12,766 nt of DNA, taken from contig JASHRA010000131.1 of NCBI GenBank assembly GCA_030038765.1, positions 1 to 12,766 of the forward strand, read 5' to 3'. This DNA is from Candidatus Dormiibacterota bacterium (GTDB lineage Bacteria > Chloroflexota > Dormibacteria > Aeolococcales > Bog-877). The notes beneath the pieces are model-generated. The model had not been told where the DNA came from and searched no databases. It worked only from the letters and a program-made list of their open reading frames with translations. Below, one piece after another: positions 6,916-12,766 of this stretch (position 1 is its first letter; each line of letters starts with the position of its first letter). Made by a program: the position numbers and the translations under genes.

Positions 6916-6944
6916 ATCCTAGCCCCTGGCCGCCTCCCCGTCAA
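6916..6944 (-). promoter_or_regulatory. Probable sigma-70-type promoter of the regulator-ino1-lipid operon
   Basis: On the minus strand TTGACG (6944-6939) and TAGGAT (6921-6916) are separated by exactly 17 bases. The -35 matches consensus at five of six positions and the -10 at four of six, with the conserved first, second and last bases kept, as in actinobacterial -10 elements. Expected transcription start is near the A at 6910, giving a 5' leader of about 28 bases before the TTG at 6882. The DNA from 6880 to 6917 is strikingly AT-rich for this window, consistent with a melting region. The evidence is motif-based only. Confidence 0.65.
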
Positions 6945-7261
6945 CCCGGCCCGAGGGACCGGCCGGCGCCCGCGGCTCCCATGGGAGGCGGCGACCCCCG
7001 AGCTGGCCGGGGGACCGCGACCACCGGGCTGGCAGACTTCCCCGATCCGGCCCAGATCGATGCCCCCCGCGGCCCCGGCGCCAGCGCCACCTCTCCCTCG
7101 CCGCGGGCGGCAGCTGGTTCGTCGTCCTCGGCCGGCAGGCCTCTGGTGGCGGGGCTGCCGGGAGCTGTGCTCCCCGACCCCTCGGTGCGCACGGCCCAAG
7201 GCGTCAGTCGGGCCGCCGCAGGGCAGGCGACCGCGCTGGCCCGAGCCGTCCGCGGAGCAGG
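6945..7261. other. GC-rich intergenic region with one hairpin
   Basis: About 317 bases between the end of the cyclase-repeat gene and the operon promoter. Open frames exist on both strands, but their translations are Pro/Gly/Ala/Arg-rich without any recognisable domain, as expected for random GC-rich DNA. The one structure I see is GGGAGC-TGT-GCTCCC (7160-7174), a 6-bp stem with a 3-base loop about 90 bases beyond the stop of the upstream gene. It lacks a T-run, so it is at best a weak terminator or mRNA 3'-end hairpin. Confidence 0.5.
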
Positions 7262-8224
7262 CTAGGCCACCCTCTCCGTGGGAGAGCCGGCTTGGGCCCT
7301 CAGGATTCGCAGCGCATTGAGGGTGATCATTTCGCTGGGTCCCGACCGTCCCCAGTCGACGACCTCCGCCCCGCTGCGCGAGCCGGGCGGGCTCCACCAG
7401 CACCCGCCCGGCTGCCACCGACCGTCTGGACCACGGCGCTGCTCCAGCACGTCGATGGCGTCACCACAGCGCGCGTCGCCCGCCAGGCCCATCCTGGAGA
7501 GGACCAGGAGCGCGTGCAGGATGTCGTAGTGCCAGTAGGGCGGGTAGTGCAGCGTCAGCCACTGGCGCTGGACGACCGCGCCGGTGCGGAGCGAGCGGAA
7601 CAGGTTGTGCGCGAGCAGCAGCTCCGCGGTACGGAAGCTCGCGTCGCGCGCCACCGGCTCGCCCGTTGCGCGCCAGTACTCGAACAGTCCCCAGGCGGGA
7701 ATGAGCGACTCGTGGAAGGAGGATCGGTGGCCGGTAGCACGACGATCGCAGTTCCAGCCTCCATCCGGCCACTGCCATCCGATCAGCGACTCGGCCAGCC
7801 GCTGCACGCGCGGGTCGCTGGCCAGTCCGAGCCGCGAGCACACTGCCAGTGCGTTCCCCTCTTGCGAGGCGTGGACGCGCGCGAGCCCATCGACAGTGAC
7901 GATGCTCGTGCGGTGGGAGCCGCCTGTCAGCCAATCGAGCACCGTACCGGCCGCGCGCATGGCCCTGGCTTCACCTGCCGGTATCGCCAACTCGATCAGG
8001 GACACCAGCCTCCAGTGCGCCCCCGACCATTTGCGGTACGGAGTCACGCCGAACCCGCCGTCCCTCCGCTGACCCGACAGCAGTCCCCGGACCAGCGCGC
8101 CCTCCAGTGCCTCGCCGGTATCGGCGCACCCGTCGCCCAGCAGGTCGCACCGGGTGAGCAAACGCACGGCCGGCTCGGCCGACGACAGCAGCCAATCAAC
8201 CGCTAGACGGGCCTTCTCGTCCAT
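7262..8224 (-). CDS. Prenyltransferase/squalene-oxidase-repeat protein of unknown function
   Basis: 320-aa, no signal peptide or membrane segment seen. It has repeated alpha/alpha-toroid motifs like those of squalene-hopene cyclases and prenyltransferase beta subunits: QRRDGGFG (52-59), WQWPDGGWNCD (150-160), EQRRGPDGRW (261-270), each followed by a helical stretch. RSSFHESL (167-174), PPYWHYDILHAL (228-239) and GPSEMITLNALRIL (295-308) complete the set. It is half the length of a squalene-hopene cyclase and lacks the catalytic DxDD motif, so terpene cyclase activity is unlikely; it may bind or modify a prenyl or peptide substrate. ATG at 8224 with GGAGGA about 11 bases upstream. Codon use is clearly less GC3-biased than in neighbours (CGT, CTA, GTT, GAT, TTG occur early), hinting at a later arrival. 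It stands alone, with about 380-400 bases of non-coding DNA on each side. Family call good, function unknown. Confidence 0.8.
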   Translation of the reverse strand: MDEKARLAVDWLLSSAEPAVRLLTRCDLLGDGCADTGEALEGALVRGLLSGQRRDGGFGVTPYRKWSGAHWRLVSLIELAIPAGEARAMRAAGTVLDWLTGGSHRTSIVTVDGLARVHASQEGNALAVCSRLGLASDPRVQRLAESLIGWQWPDGGWNCDRRATGHRSSFHESLIPAWGLFEYWRATGEPVARDASFRTAELLLAHNLFRSLRTGAVVQRQWLTLHYPPYWHYDILHALLVLSRMGLAGDARCGDAIDVLEQRRGPDGRWQPGGCWWSPPGSRSGAEVVDWGRSGPSEMITLNALRILRAQAGSPTERVA

Positions 8225-8620
8225 GGCGCGAGACCGTCCTCCCGCGACTTTCTCATCGACATCGCCGAGAGGGAGACCCTACACCCGCGCGCCACAGCGA
8301 CAGCAACCGCCCGGCGCACCTGCGGCGTCCCCGTCTTCGCCAGGGCAGCGCCAATGCTCTTGGACACCCCGCGCCAGGGGCCGTCCCAATCGCCGCCGTC
8401 GCGTCGCCTTCCGCCATCCGCGGCACGCTCCGCGCGCCCGGGCGTGCACACGGCTCGTGAGCCCTGCAGTCTGGCCTGCAGTAGTACCAGCGCCGGCAGC
8501 CGTCCTGGCCCGGGCGGAATCGCGGGCCCGCAAGTTCGGTGCCGGAAGGTCCCCTGATGATGGGCGGACGAGTGCCATCCCTCCGAGCGATGGGCCCCGA
8601 TCAGGACTGAACGGCTCCCG
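8225..8620. other. Intergenic region, no supported gene
   Basis: 396 bases between the membrane acyltransferase stop and the cyclase-repeat gene. Minus-strand frames here (for example a GTG-started frame of 82 codons, 8451-8203) run into the next gene, show no GC3 bias and have no recognised motif. A direct repeat CCTGCAGT lies at 8463-8470 and 8475-8482, and a weak 5-bp hairpin (CCATC/GATGG) lies just past the acyltransferase gene. No tRNA and no confident promoter were found. Composition is slightly less GC-rich than the flanking acyltransferase gene, like the cyclase-repeat gene it precedes, so both may belong to one inserted segment. Confidence 0.45.
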
Positions 8621-9778
8621 CTACCCCTCCCCCATCGCCCAGCGCGTCCAGGGCCGGGCCGCGAGCACGCTGGTGAGGCCCCAGCCCCCGGCCAGCGCCA
8701 GCGCCACCAGGAGCGCGAAGGGGAGCAGGCTCAGCGGCCAGGGCTCGTCCAGGGAGAGCGGACGGGGCGTCCAGTTGAGGGCGGCCCCGAGTCCCAGCAG
8801 GAGGGCCGGGTGGACGATGTAGACGCCCAGGGAGTGGCGGCTCAGGGAACGTAGGGCGGCCTCGGACCGGCCCCCGAGCCGGCCCTCCAGGGCGCCGCCG
8901 AGCCGCCAGAGGGCGAGCAGCAGCACCAGGCCGAGGGGGAGCAGCTCGGGCCGGAGGAAGGCCCCGGTGCCCCCGACCCAGGGGCCCCAGTGACGCGCCA
9001 GAAGACCGACAGGCCCCCAGAGCAGCAGGGCGGAGCCGGCGACCAGGCCGAGCACCAGGAGCGGCCAGGGAACCCGCCACCGCCCCGGACGCGCCAGATG
9101 GGGGCTGAGCCAGAGCCCGAGCGCGAAGTACCCGACCCAGAGCGGCGCCAGCTCGAAGCCGTAGGAGAGCAGGAGGGTGTTGCCGGGCCCGGGGAGCTGG
9201 GCCGTGACCCGCAGCAGCTGGCTTCCCAGCTGGACGAGGAGGGCCGCCGCCAGGGCCAGGGCACGCCCCCGGCGCGAGCCCGGCCAGAGCGGCAGCAGGA
9301 GGTAGAGCTGGGGGATCAGGAGCAGGAAGTAGAGATGCCCGGCGCCCCCCGCCCACCAGCCCCAGGAGGCCGCCGGCGCCGCCGGCATGCCGGTGAAGAC
9401 CACGTCGATGGCGAAGTAGATCCCGGCCCAGGGCAGCCAGGGCAGCAGGGTGCGCCGGAGCCGGCGTCCCCAGAAGCCCGGCCTCTCCTCCGCGGGCCGC
9501 AGCCCCGGGCCCAGCAGGATGCCGCTCAGCATCACGAAGAGGGGCAGGGCGGGGCGGCTCAGGAGGGCCAGCCCGGAGTAGAAGGCGGCACCCACCCCGG
9601 TCCTCGAGGGCCAGGGGCTGGCGTGAATCAAGACCACCAGCAGCAGCGCCACGGCTCGCACCAGGTCGGCCTGGCCGAGGTGGCGTCGGTCTGGCGGCCC
9701 CGGTCCGGCGGGGGAGCGGTCGGCGGCAGGCCTGGGCCGCGTCGGGGCGGCGGGGCCTCGGCTGGGTGCGCTGCGCAA
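8621..9778 (-). CDS. Acyltransferase 3 (OafA/YrhL-type) membrane protein
   Basis: 385-aa polytopic inner-membrane protein that would transfer an acyl group, usually acetyl, to a surface sugar, peptidoglycan or lipid-linked glycan. The family's R-x10-H motif is intact (R41 to H52 in RAVALLLVVLIHA). PLFVMLSGILLG and the aromatic GHLYFLLLIPQLYLLLPLW segments are also typical, and about ten hydrophobic helices follow to the C-terminus (LGVYIVHPALLLGLG near the end). No SGNH domain is attached. The substrate is not identifiable. The TTG at 9778 has GGGGG about 11 bases upstream and leaves a 35-residue Pro/Arg-rich extension before the first helix; a later start is possible. No gene overlap with neighbours, so it is probably its own unit. 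Acylation of the inositol-lipid glycans made downstream is a speculation without direct support. Confidence 0.88.
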   Translation of the reverse strand: MRSAPSRGPAAPTRPRPAADRSPAGPGPPDRRHLGQADLVRAVALLLVVLIHASPWPSRTGVGAAFYSGLALLSRPALPLFVMLSGILLGPGLRPAEERPGFWGRRLRRTLLPWLPWAGIYFAIDVVFTGMPAAPAASWGWWAGGAGHLYFLLLIPQLYLLLPLWPGSRRGRALALAAALLVQLGSQLLRVTAQLPGPGNTLLLSYGFELAPLWVGYFALGLWLSPHLARPGRWRVPWPLLVLGLVAGSALLLWGPVGLLARHWGPWVGGTGAFLRPELLPLGLVLLLALWRLGGALEGRLGGRSEAALRSLSRHSLGVYIVHPALLLGLGAALNWTPRPLSLDEPWPLSLLPFALLVALALAGGWGLTSVLAARPWTRWAMGEG

Positions 9779-10079
9779 GGTGGCTGGTCCCCCTGGGCTC
9801 GCGTTCCCGGCCCGGCGCCGGGACCGCGGGGGTGGCTGGCCCCCGGATCTGGCTAACGTCGGCCTCGGCTTCGGGGGGTCGCCGTCGCGCGCCTCAGCTT
9901 CGACGGCTCCGGCGCCGGTGGCTCAATCGGGAGCGGACCTTCTGAGCCCAGCGCCGGTCGTGTCTCTCCGGCAACCGGACCCGGGAGCGCCCATCGAGAC
10001 CAGGAGGCGCCCGGCCCGCAGGTCAGAGGCCCGCCTTTCCGGTGATCCGAGACCGGCGCCCTCGCGCTCGGCCCCCGGC
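9779..10079. other. Intergenic region with several GC hairpins
   Basis: 301 bases between the dynamin-like gene and the membrane acyltransferase gene, neither coding nor containing an RNA gene I can support. Structures seen: a 12-base palindrome CCCGGCGCCGGG (9811-9822), a hairpin TCCGG-CAA-CCGGA (9967-9979), and CCGGT-N8-ACCGG (10039-10056), the last 24 bases past the dynamin stop. None has a T-run on the minus strand, so a factor-independent terminator is not established. A promoter for the acyltransferase gene is expected here, but no convincing -35/-10 pair was found. Confidence 0.45.
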
Positions 10080-11810
10080 TCACTCGGCCCTGGCGATGGC
10101 CTCCAGCTCGCCCAGCTCGTGCTCCCGGGCGGTGATCCGGGCCAGGCCCTCCTCCACCGCCGCCGCCCCCTGCTGGCGCGCCCCCACGGCCAGCTCGGTG
10201 GCCCGGGTCACGGTGCCCTGGACCGCCTCCAGGGTGGAGGCGAGCTCCTGGCGCCAGCGTGCCTCCTGGGCTTCGAGCCGGGCCACCACGTCGTAGCGGA
10301 CGCGGCCGCAGTGGCGGTCCACCAGCTCCTCGCCCCGGGCCAGAGCGTCGCGCTTGGCCAGCTCCAGCCCCAGCCGGCCCGGGGCCAGCCGCTTCACCGC
10401 CGAGGCCACCAGCTCCAGGGCCAGGGTCTCGTCCTCGAGCCGGATCAGGCGCCCGCTGGCCTGGCCCAGCTCCGTCTCCAGCCGGATCCCCGGGAGCTCC
10501 ACCTCGAAGAGCTCGGAGACCAGGCGGAGGGCGTCGTCGGCCAGCTGGGCGGCGCGCTGGCGGTGGCGCAGGGCCACCTCGTCGAGGGCCTTGGTGAGCT
10601 CTCCCTCGAGCTCCGGCAGCCACTCCGAGACCAGCTCCCGGATGCCCTCGGCGACCGCCTTCTGCATCCTTCCCCGGGCGTCGGGGGCGGACTCCTCGGC
10701 CTCGTGCTCCACCAGCTCCCCGACCCGCTGCTCGCCGGCCAGCCGGAAGCGGCCCACGGAGGGGTCGAGGACGGTCGCCACCACCCGCTTCATGTCGTTG
10801 GCGAGGATCGCCTCGGCGTCCCGGCGCTGCTCCCGGATGGCGCCCAGGCGCTGCTCCAGCTGGCTCACCCGCTGGGCCAGGTCCTCGGAGGAGAGCTCCA
10901 GGGCCCGCCGCTCCAGGGCGGCGGCGTGGCGCTCCCGGCCCAGGGCCGCCCGGGCCACTTCGCGCGCCCGCTCCAGCAGGATCCGCCCCTTCTCCTCCAC
11001 CAGGGTCCGCTCCAGGGCCGTCTCCAGGGCCCGGAAGCCCTCGTCCCGGGCCCGCCCGGAGACGGCGAAGAGTGAGATCTCCGAGTCCCCGGTGGCCCGG
11101 CTGAGGACGCCGCGCACGAACTCGGTCGCCTCCTCGCGCTCGGCATCGGTGAGCAGGTCGACCTTGTTGAGCACGAACAGGACCCGCCCCATCTGGTCCC
11201 GCGCCGCCCCCAGCAGCTCCAGCTCGGCGGCGCTGGCCGGGCTGTCCGCGGAGAGGATGAAGACGGCCGCGTCGGAGTGCTGCAGGTGGTCGTAGGCGGC
11301 GGTCGTGTTGTGGGTGTGGACCGACCCGATCCCGGGCGTGTCCACCAGGGCCAGCCCGTGGGCCAGCATCGGCGCCGGGTGCTCGGCCCGGATGGCCCGC
11401 ACCTGCTTGCGGTTCTCCGGGTTCCCGCTCTCGCTGGCGTAGTCGCGCAGCTCCGGGATCTCGATCTCCCGGCTGCGCCCGTCCAGGAACTGGACCTCCA
11501 CCCGGGGCTGCTCCCCGTACTCGACGCTGATCGGGATCGAGGTGGTGGGGATCACCCCCACCGGCATCAGCTCGGTGTCCAGGAGGGCGTTGATGAGGGT
11601 GCTCTTGCCGCGCTTGAACTCGCCCAGGACGGCGAGGTTGAAGCGGCCCTCGGAGAGGCGCTGGCGCGTCTCCTGGAGCAGGGTGGCGGCGGACTGGTCC
11701 TGGCGCTCGGAGGCGATCTCGGCCAGGCGCCCGATCAGGCGCAGGACCGAGTCCCGCTCCTGGTCCCAGGCGGCCAGCGCCGAGCGCTCCCCGGCCGCGG
11801 CCGTGCTCAT
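10080..11810 (-). CDS. Bacterial dynamin-like GTPase
   Basis: 576-aa large GTPase of the bacterial dynamin-like family, which act at membranes in remodelling, repair or division. The N-terminal G domain is complete: P-loop GEFKRGKST (63-71), switch I PTT (88-90), DTPG (157-160) and NKVD (215-218). PMLAHGLALVDTPGIGSV is typical of the family. From about residue 260 the protein is helical, charged and coiled-coil-like (for example EDLAQRVSQLEQRLGAIREQRR), as in the neck and trunk of dynamins. No clear transmembrane paddle is visible, so membrane contact may need a partner. Many bacteria encode such proteins in adjacent pairs; here only one is in view. ATG at 11810 with GAGGG close upstream. It starts after a small ORF overlapping it by ATGA and follows a terminator ending the MFS gene, so it begins a new transcript. 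Confidence 0.92.
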   Translation of the reverse strand: MSTAAAGERSALAAWDQERDSVLRLIGRLAEIASERQDQSAATLLQETRQRLSEGRFNLAVLGEFKRGKSTLINALLDTELMPVGVIPTTSIPISVEYGEQPRVEVQFLDGRSREIEIPELRDYASESGNPENRKQVRAIRAEHPAPMLAHGLALVDTPGIGSVHTHNTTAAYDHLQHSDAAVFILSADSPASAAELELLGAARDQMGRVLFVLNKVDLLTDAEREEATEFVRGVLSRATGDSEISLFAVSGRARDEGFRALETALERTLVEEKGRILLERAREVARAALGRERHAAALERRALELSSEDLAQRVSQLEQRLGAIREQRRDAEAILANDMKRVVATVLDPSVGRFRLAGEQRVGELVEHEAEESAPDARGRMQKAVAEGIRELVSEWLPELEGELTKALDEVALRHRQRAAQLADDALRLVSELFEVELPGIRLETELGQASGRLIRLEDETLALELVASAVKRLAPGRLGLELAKRDALARGEELVDRHCGRVRYDVVARLEAQEARWRQELASTLEAVQGTVTRATELAVGARQQGAAAVEEGLARITAREHELGELEAIARAE

Positions 11811-11863
11811 GCCGCCCTCAGGCGGGCCGCCCCGGCGGCGGCCAAAATCGAGATCCGGGTCAT
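11807..11863 (-). CDS. Possible 18-aa leader ORF coupled to the dynamin-like gene
   Basis: Reads MTRISILAAAGAARLRAA. It starts with ATG at 11863, with GGAG five bases upstream (TTGGAGTCGCC before the ATG), and its TGA overlaps the dynamin ATG as ATGA, the overlap type used between confirmed genes in this window. These three facts make translation and coupling possible. The peptide is short, Ala/Arg-rich and has no recognised relative, and an overlap of this kind can arise by chance in GC-rich DNA. It lies wholly in the 164-base space between the terminator and the GTPase gene. Confidence 0.35.
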   Translation of the reverse strand: MTRISILAAAGAARLRAA

Positions 11864-11952
11864 GGCGACTCCAACTGCTCGGTTGCAGTAGAGGCCGTCA
11901 TCCGCTGCGGGCTAAGGCGGGCCCCATCGCCGCCAGGGACTGTAGCAGGTCG

Positions 11953-11970
11953 AAAACGGGCACTCGCCCG
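11953..11970 (-). terminator. Rho-independent terminator of the MFS transporter gene
   Basis: On the minus strand, five bases after the MFS stop codon, CGGGC-GAGT-GCCCG forms a perfect 5-bp GC stem with a four-base loop and is followed directly by TTTT. This is the only classical intrinsic terminator I see in the window, and it separates the transporter from the dynamin transcript. Confidence 0.7.
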
Positions 11971-11974
11971 AGCC

Positions 11975-12766
11975 TCAGGTGGCCGCCCGCCGGGGCCCGG
12001 CGAGAACCAGGCAGAGCAGGGAGAGCGCCATCCAGGCGGCGGCGTAGAGGAACGCGGCCGGGGGCGAGACGAGGGCGTAGAGCAGCCCCACCACGGCCGA
12101 GGAGCAGAGGTCGCCGAGGGCCTGGAGCGCGCCCAGGGTGCCGAAGCCGCTGCCCCGGAGCTGGTCGGGCAGGATGCTCGCCACCAGCGTCGACTCCGAG
12201 GTCTCGGCCAGCCCGATCCCGGCCCCGGCCAGGAGGAAGGCGAGCAGCAGCAGGGGCCAGCCCCGGGGGCCGGCGGCGAAACCCAGGTAGGCGAGGACGT
12301 AGAGCAGAGCGCCGGCGCCGAAGACCAGCCGGGCCCGGCCCCGGTCCAGCCAGCGCCCGGCCAGCGGCGCCGTGAGCGAGCCCAGGGCGTTGTGCCCGGC
12401 GTAGATCAGGACCGCCAGCACGGTGGCCGCGGCCAGGCCGGTGGGCCCGTGGTGGAGCAGCTGGGTGGCGCGCAGGATGAGGATGGTGGTGGCGAAGTTG
12501 CCGAGCTCGAAGGCCGCCACCGGCGCCAGCCAGGGCAGGAGGCCGGCGCCGGCCAGGCGGCGGAGCTGGAGCCGGGCCCGGGCCGGGAGCGAGGGCCCGG
12601 GCCGGGAGCGGGCCTGGCGGACGGCGAAGCCGATGGCGAGCGCGGCCAGCAGGCCGGGGAGGGCGGCCAGGTAGAGGGCGGGGCGGATCCCCACCCAGCC
12701 CAGCAGGCCGGCGGCGAGCAGCGGCCCCGCCACCGCCCCCAGGTTGTCCCCGGCGCGCTCCACCCC
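11975..12766 (-). CDS. Major facilitator superfamily transporter (5' end outside window)
   Basis: 263 codons, open to the window edge; the first residues GVERAGDNLGAVAGPLLAAG fit the middle of a 12-helix MFS protein at about helix 5. Then come a hydrophilic Arg/Pro-rich loop (about residues 50-70, the central cytoplasmic loop) and six further hydrophobic segments beginning LPWLAPVAAFELGNFATTILIL. GRWLDRGRARLVFGAG is the MFS loop motif between helices 8 and 9. The protein ends GPRRAAT. Substrate cannot be predicted. A tandem 18-base repeat with a 19-base period sits in the loop coding region. About the first 140-160 residues are missing because the window ends. Ends at an intrinsic terminator. 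Confidence 0.9.
   Translation of the reverse strand, partial: GVERAGDNLGAVAGPLLAAGLLGWVGIRPALYLAALPGLLAALAIGFAVRQARSRPGPSLPARARLQLRRLAGAGLLPWLAPVAAFELGNFATTILILRATQLLHHGPTGLAAATVLAVLIYAGHNALGSLTAPLAGRWLDRGRARLVFGAGALLYVLAYLGFAAGPRGWPLLLLAFLLAGAGIGLAETSESTLVASILPDQLRGSGFGTLGALQALGDLCSSAVVGLLYALVSPPAAFLYAAAWMALSLLCLVLAGPRRAAT
12574..12610. repeat. Tandem 19-base repeat in the MFS loop coding region
   Basis: Two identical 18-base copies of GGGCCCGGGCCGGGAGCG (12574-12591 and 12593-12610) separated by one base. The period of 19 is not a multiple of three, so the copies are read in different frames, within the Arg/Pro-rich central loop of the transporter. The reading frame on both sides is the transporter's own, so the present arrangement is in frame. 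Confidence 0.75.

Noticed and set aside
6941..7192. 83-codon minus-strand frame between the cyclase-repeat gene and the operon promoter
   Set aside because: Low-complexity Pro/Gly/Ala product and no ribosome-binding site; its end overlaps the -35 element.
8203..8451. 82-codon minus-strand frame before the cyclase-repeat gene
   Set aside because: GTG start without a clear ribosome-binding site, no third-position GC bias, overlaps the start of the real gene, no recognisable motif.
8463..8482. Direct repeat CCTGCAGT-N4-CCTGCAGT
   Set aside because: A single short pair with no related copies or flanking mobile-element features; likely chance.
9921..9934. D-arm-like GCTC-AATCGG-GAGC suggesting a tRNA
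   Set aside because: No matching anticodon stem, T-arm with TTC-type loop or acceptor stem could be placed around it.
1..12766. CRISPR arrays, insertion sequences, phage genes, toxin-antitoxin pairs, rRNA
   Set aside because: Looked for regularly spaced repeats, transposase or integrase motifs, terminal inverted repeats and RNA signatures on both strands; none seen.

Overview
The window is very GC-rich, bacterial, and read entirely from the minus strand: every gene I can support points the same way. GC3-rich codons, frequent GTG/TTG starts, 4-base ATGA/GTGA overlaps and an inositol-lipid gene set fit an actinomycete or a high-GC relative such as Chloroflexota/Dormibacterota. The lineage cannot be settled from the sequence alone. 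Genes are listed below in transcription order, from high to low coordinates.

(1) 12766-11975: the C-terminal half of an MFS transporter, closed by a clear intrinsic terminator (11953-11970). (2) 11863-10080: a possible 18-codon leader ORF overlapping (ATGA) the start of a 576-aa bacterial dynamin-like GTPase. (3) 9778-8621: an OafA-type membrane acyltransferase, with about 300 bases of apparently non-coding DNA before it. (4) 8224-7262: a 320-aa protein with squalene-cyclase-like alpha/alpha-toroid repeats. Its function is unknown, its codon use is less GC-biased than its neighbours', and non-coding DNA flanks it on both sides.

(5) 6882-1: the main unit, eight tightly packed genes. An ArsR-family regulator leads, followed by inositol-3-phosphate synthase (ino1), two tandem LpxL/PatA-type acyltransferases, a PimA-like GT4 glycosyltransferase and a CDP-alcohol phosphatidyltransferase (probable phosphatidylinositol-phosphate synthase). 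Then come purE and purK, purK running off the window. A good sigma-70-like promoter (TTGACG-N17-TAGGAT, 6944-6916) lies in a local AT-rich island just upstream of the regulator. An inverted repeat (CATAA-N8-TTATG, 6897-6914) covers the expected transcription start, so autoregulation by the ArsR protein is a reasonable hypothesis.

Read together, ino1 makes inositol-3-phosphate, the CDP-alcohol transferase joins it to CDP-diacylglycerol, the GT4 enzyme would mannosylate the headgroup, and the two acyltransferases could add one fatty acid each. This is the early pathway of phosphatidylinositol mannosides (PIMs). Its features of interest are the duplicated acyltransferase, the inclusion of ino1 in the same operon, and the dedicated ArsR regulator. 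The mycobacterial locus has pgsA1-patA-pimA without ino1. No transposon, phage, CRISPR, tRNA or rRNA feature was found.
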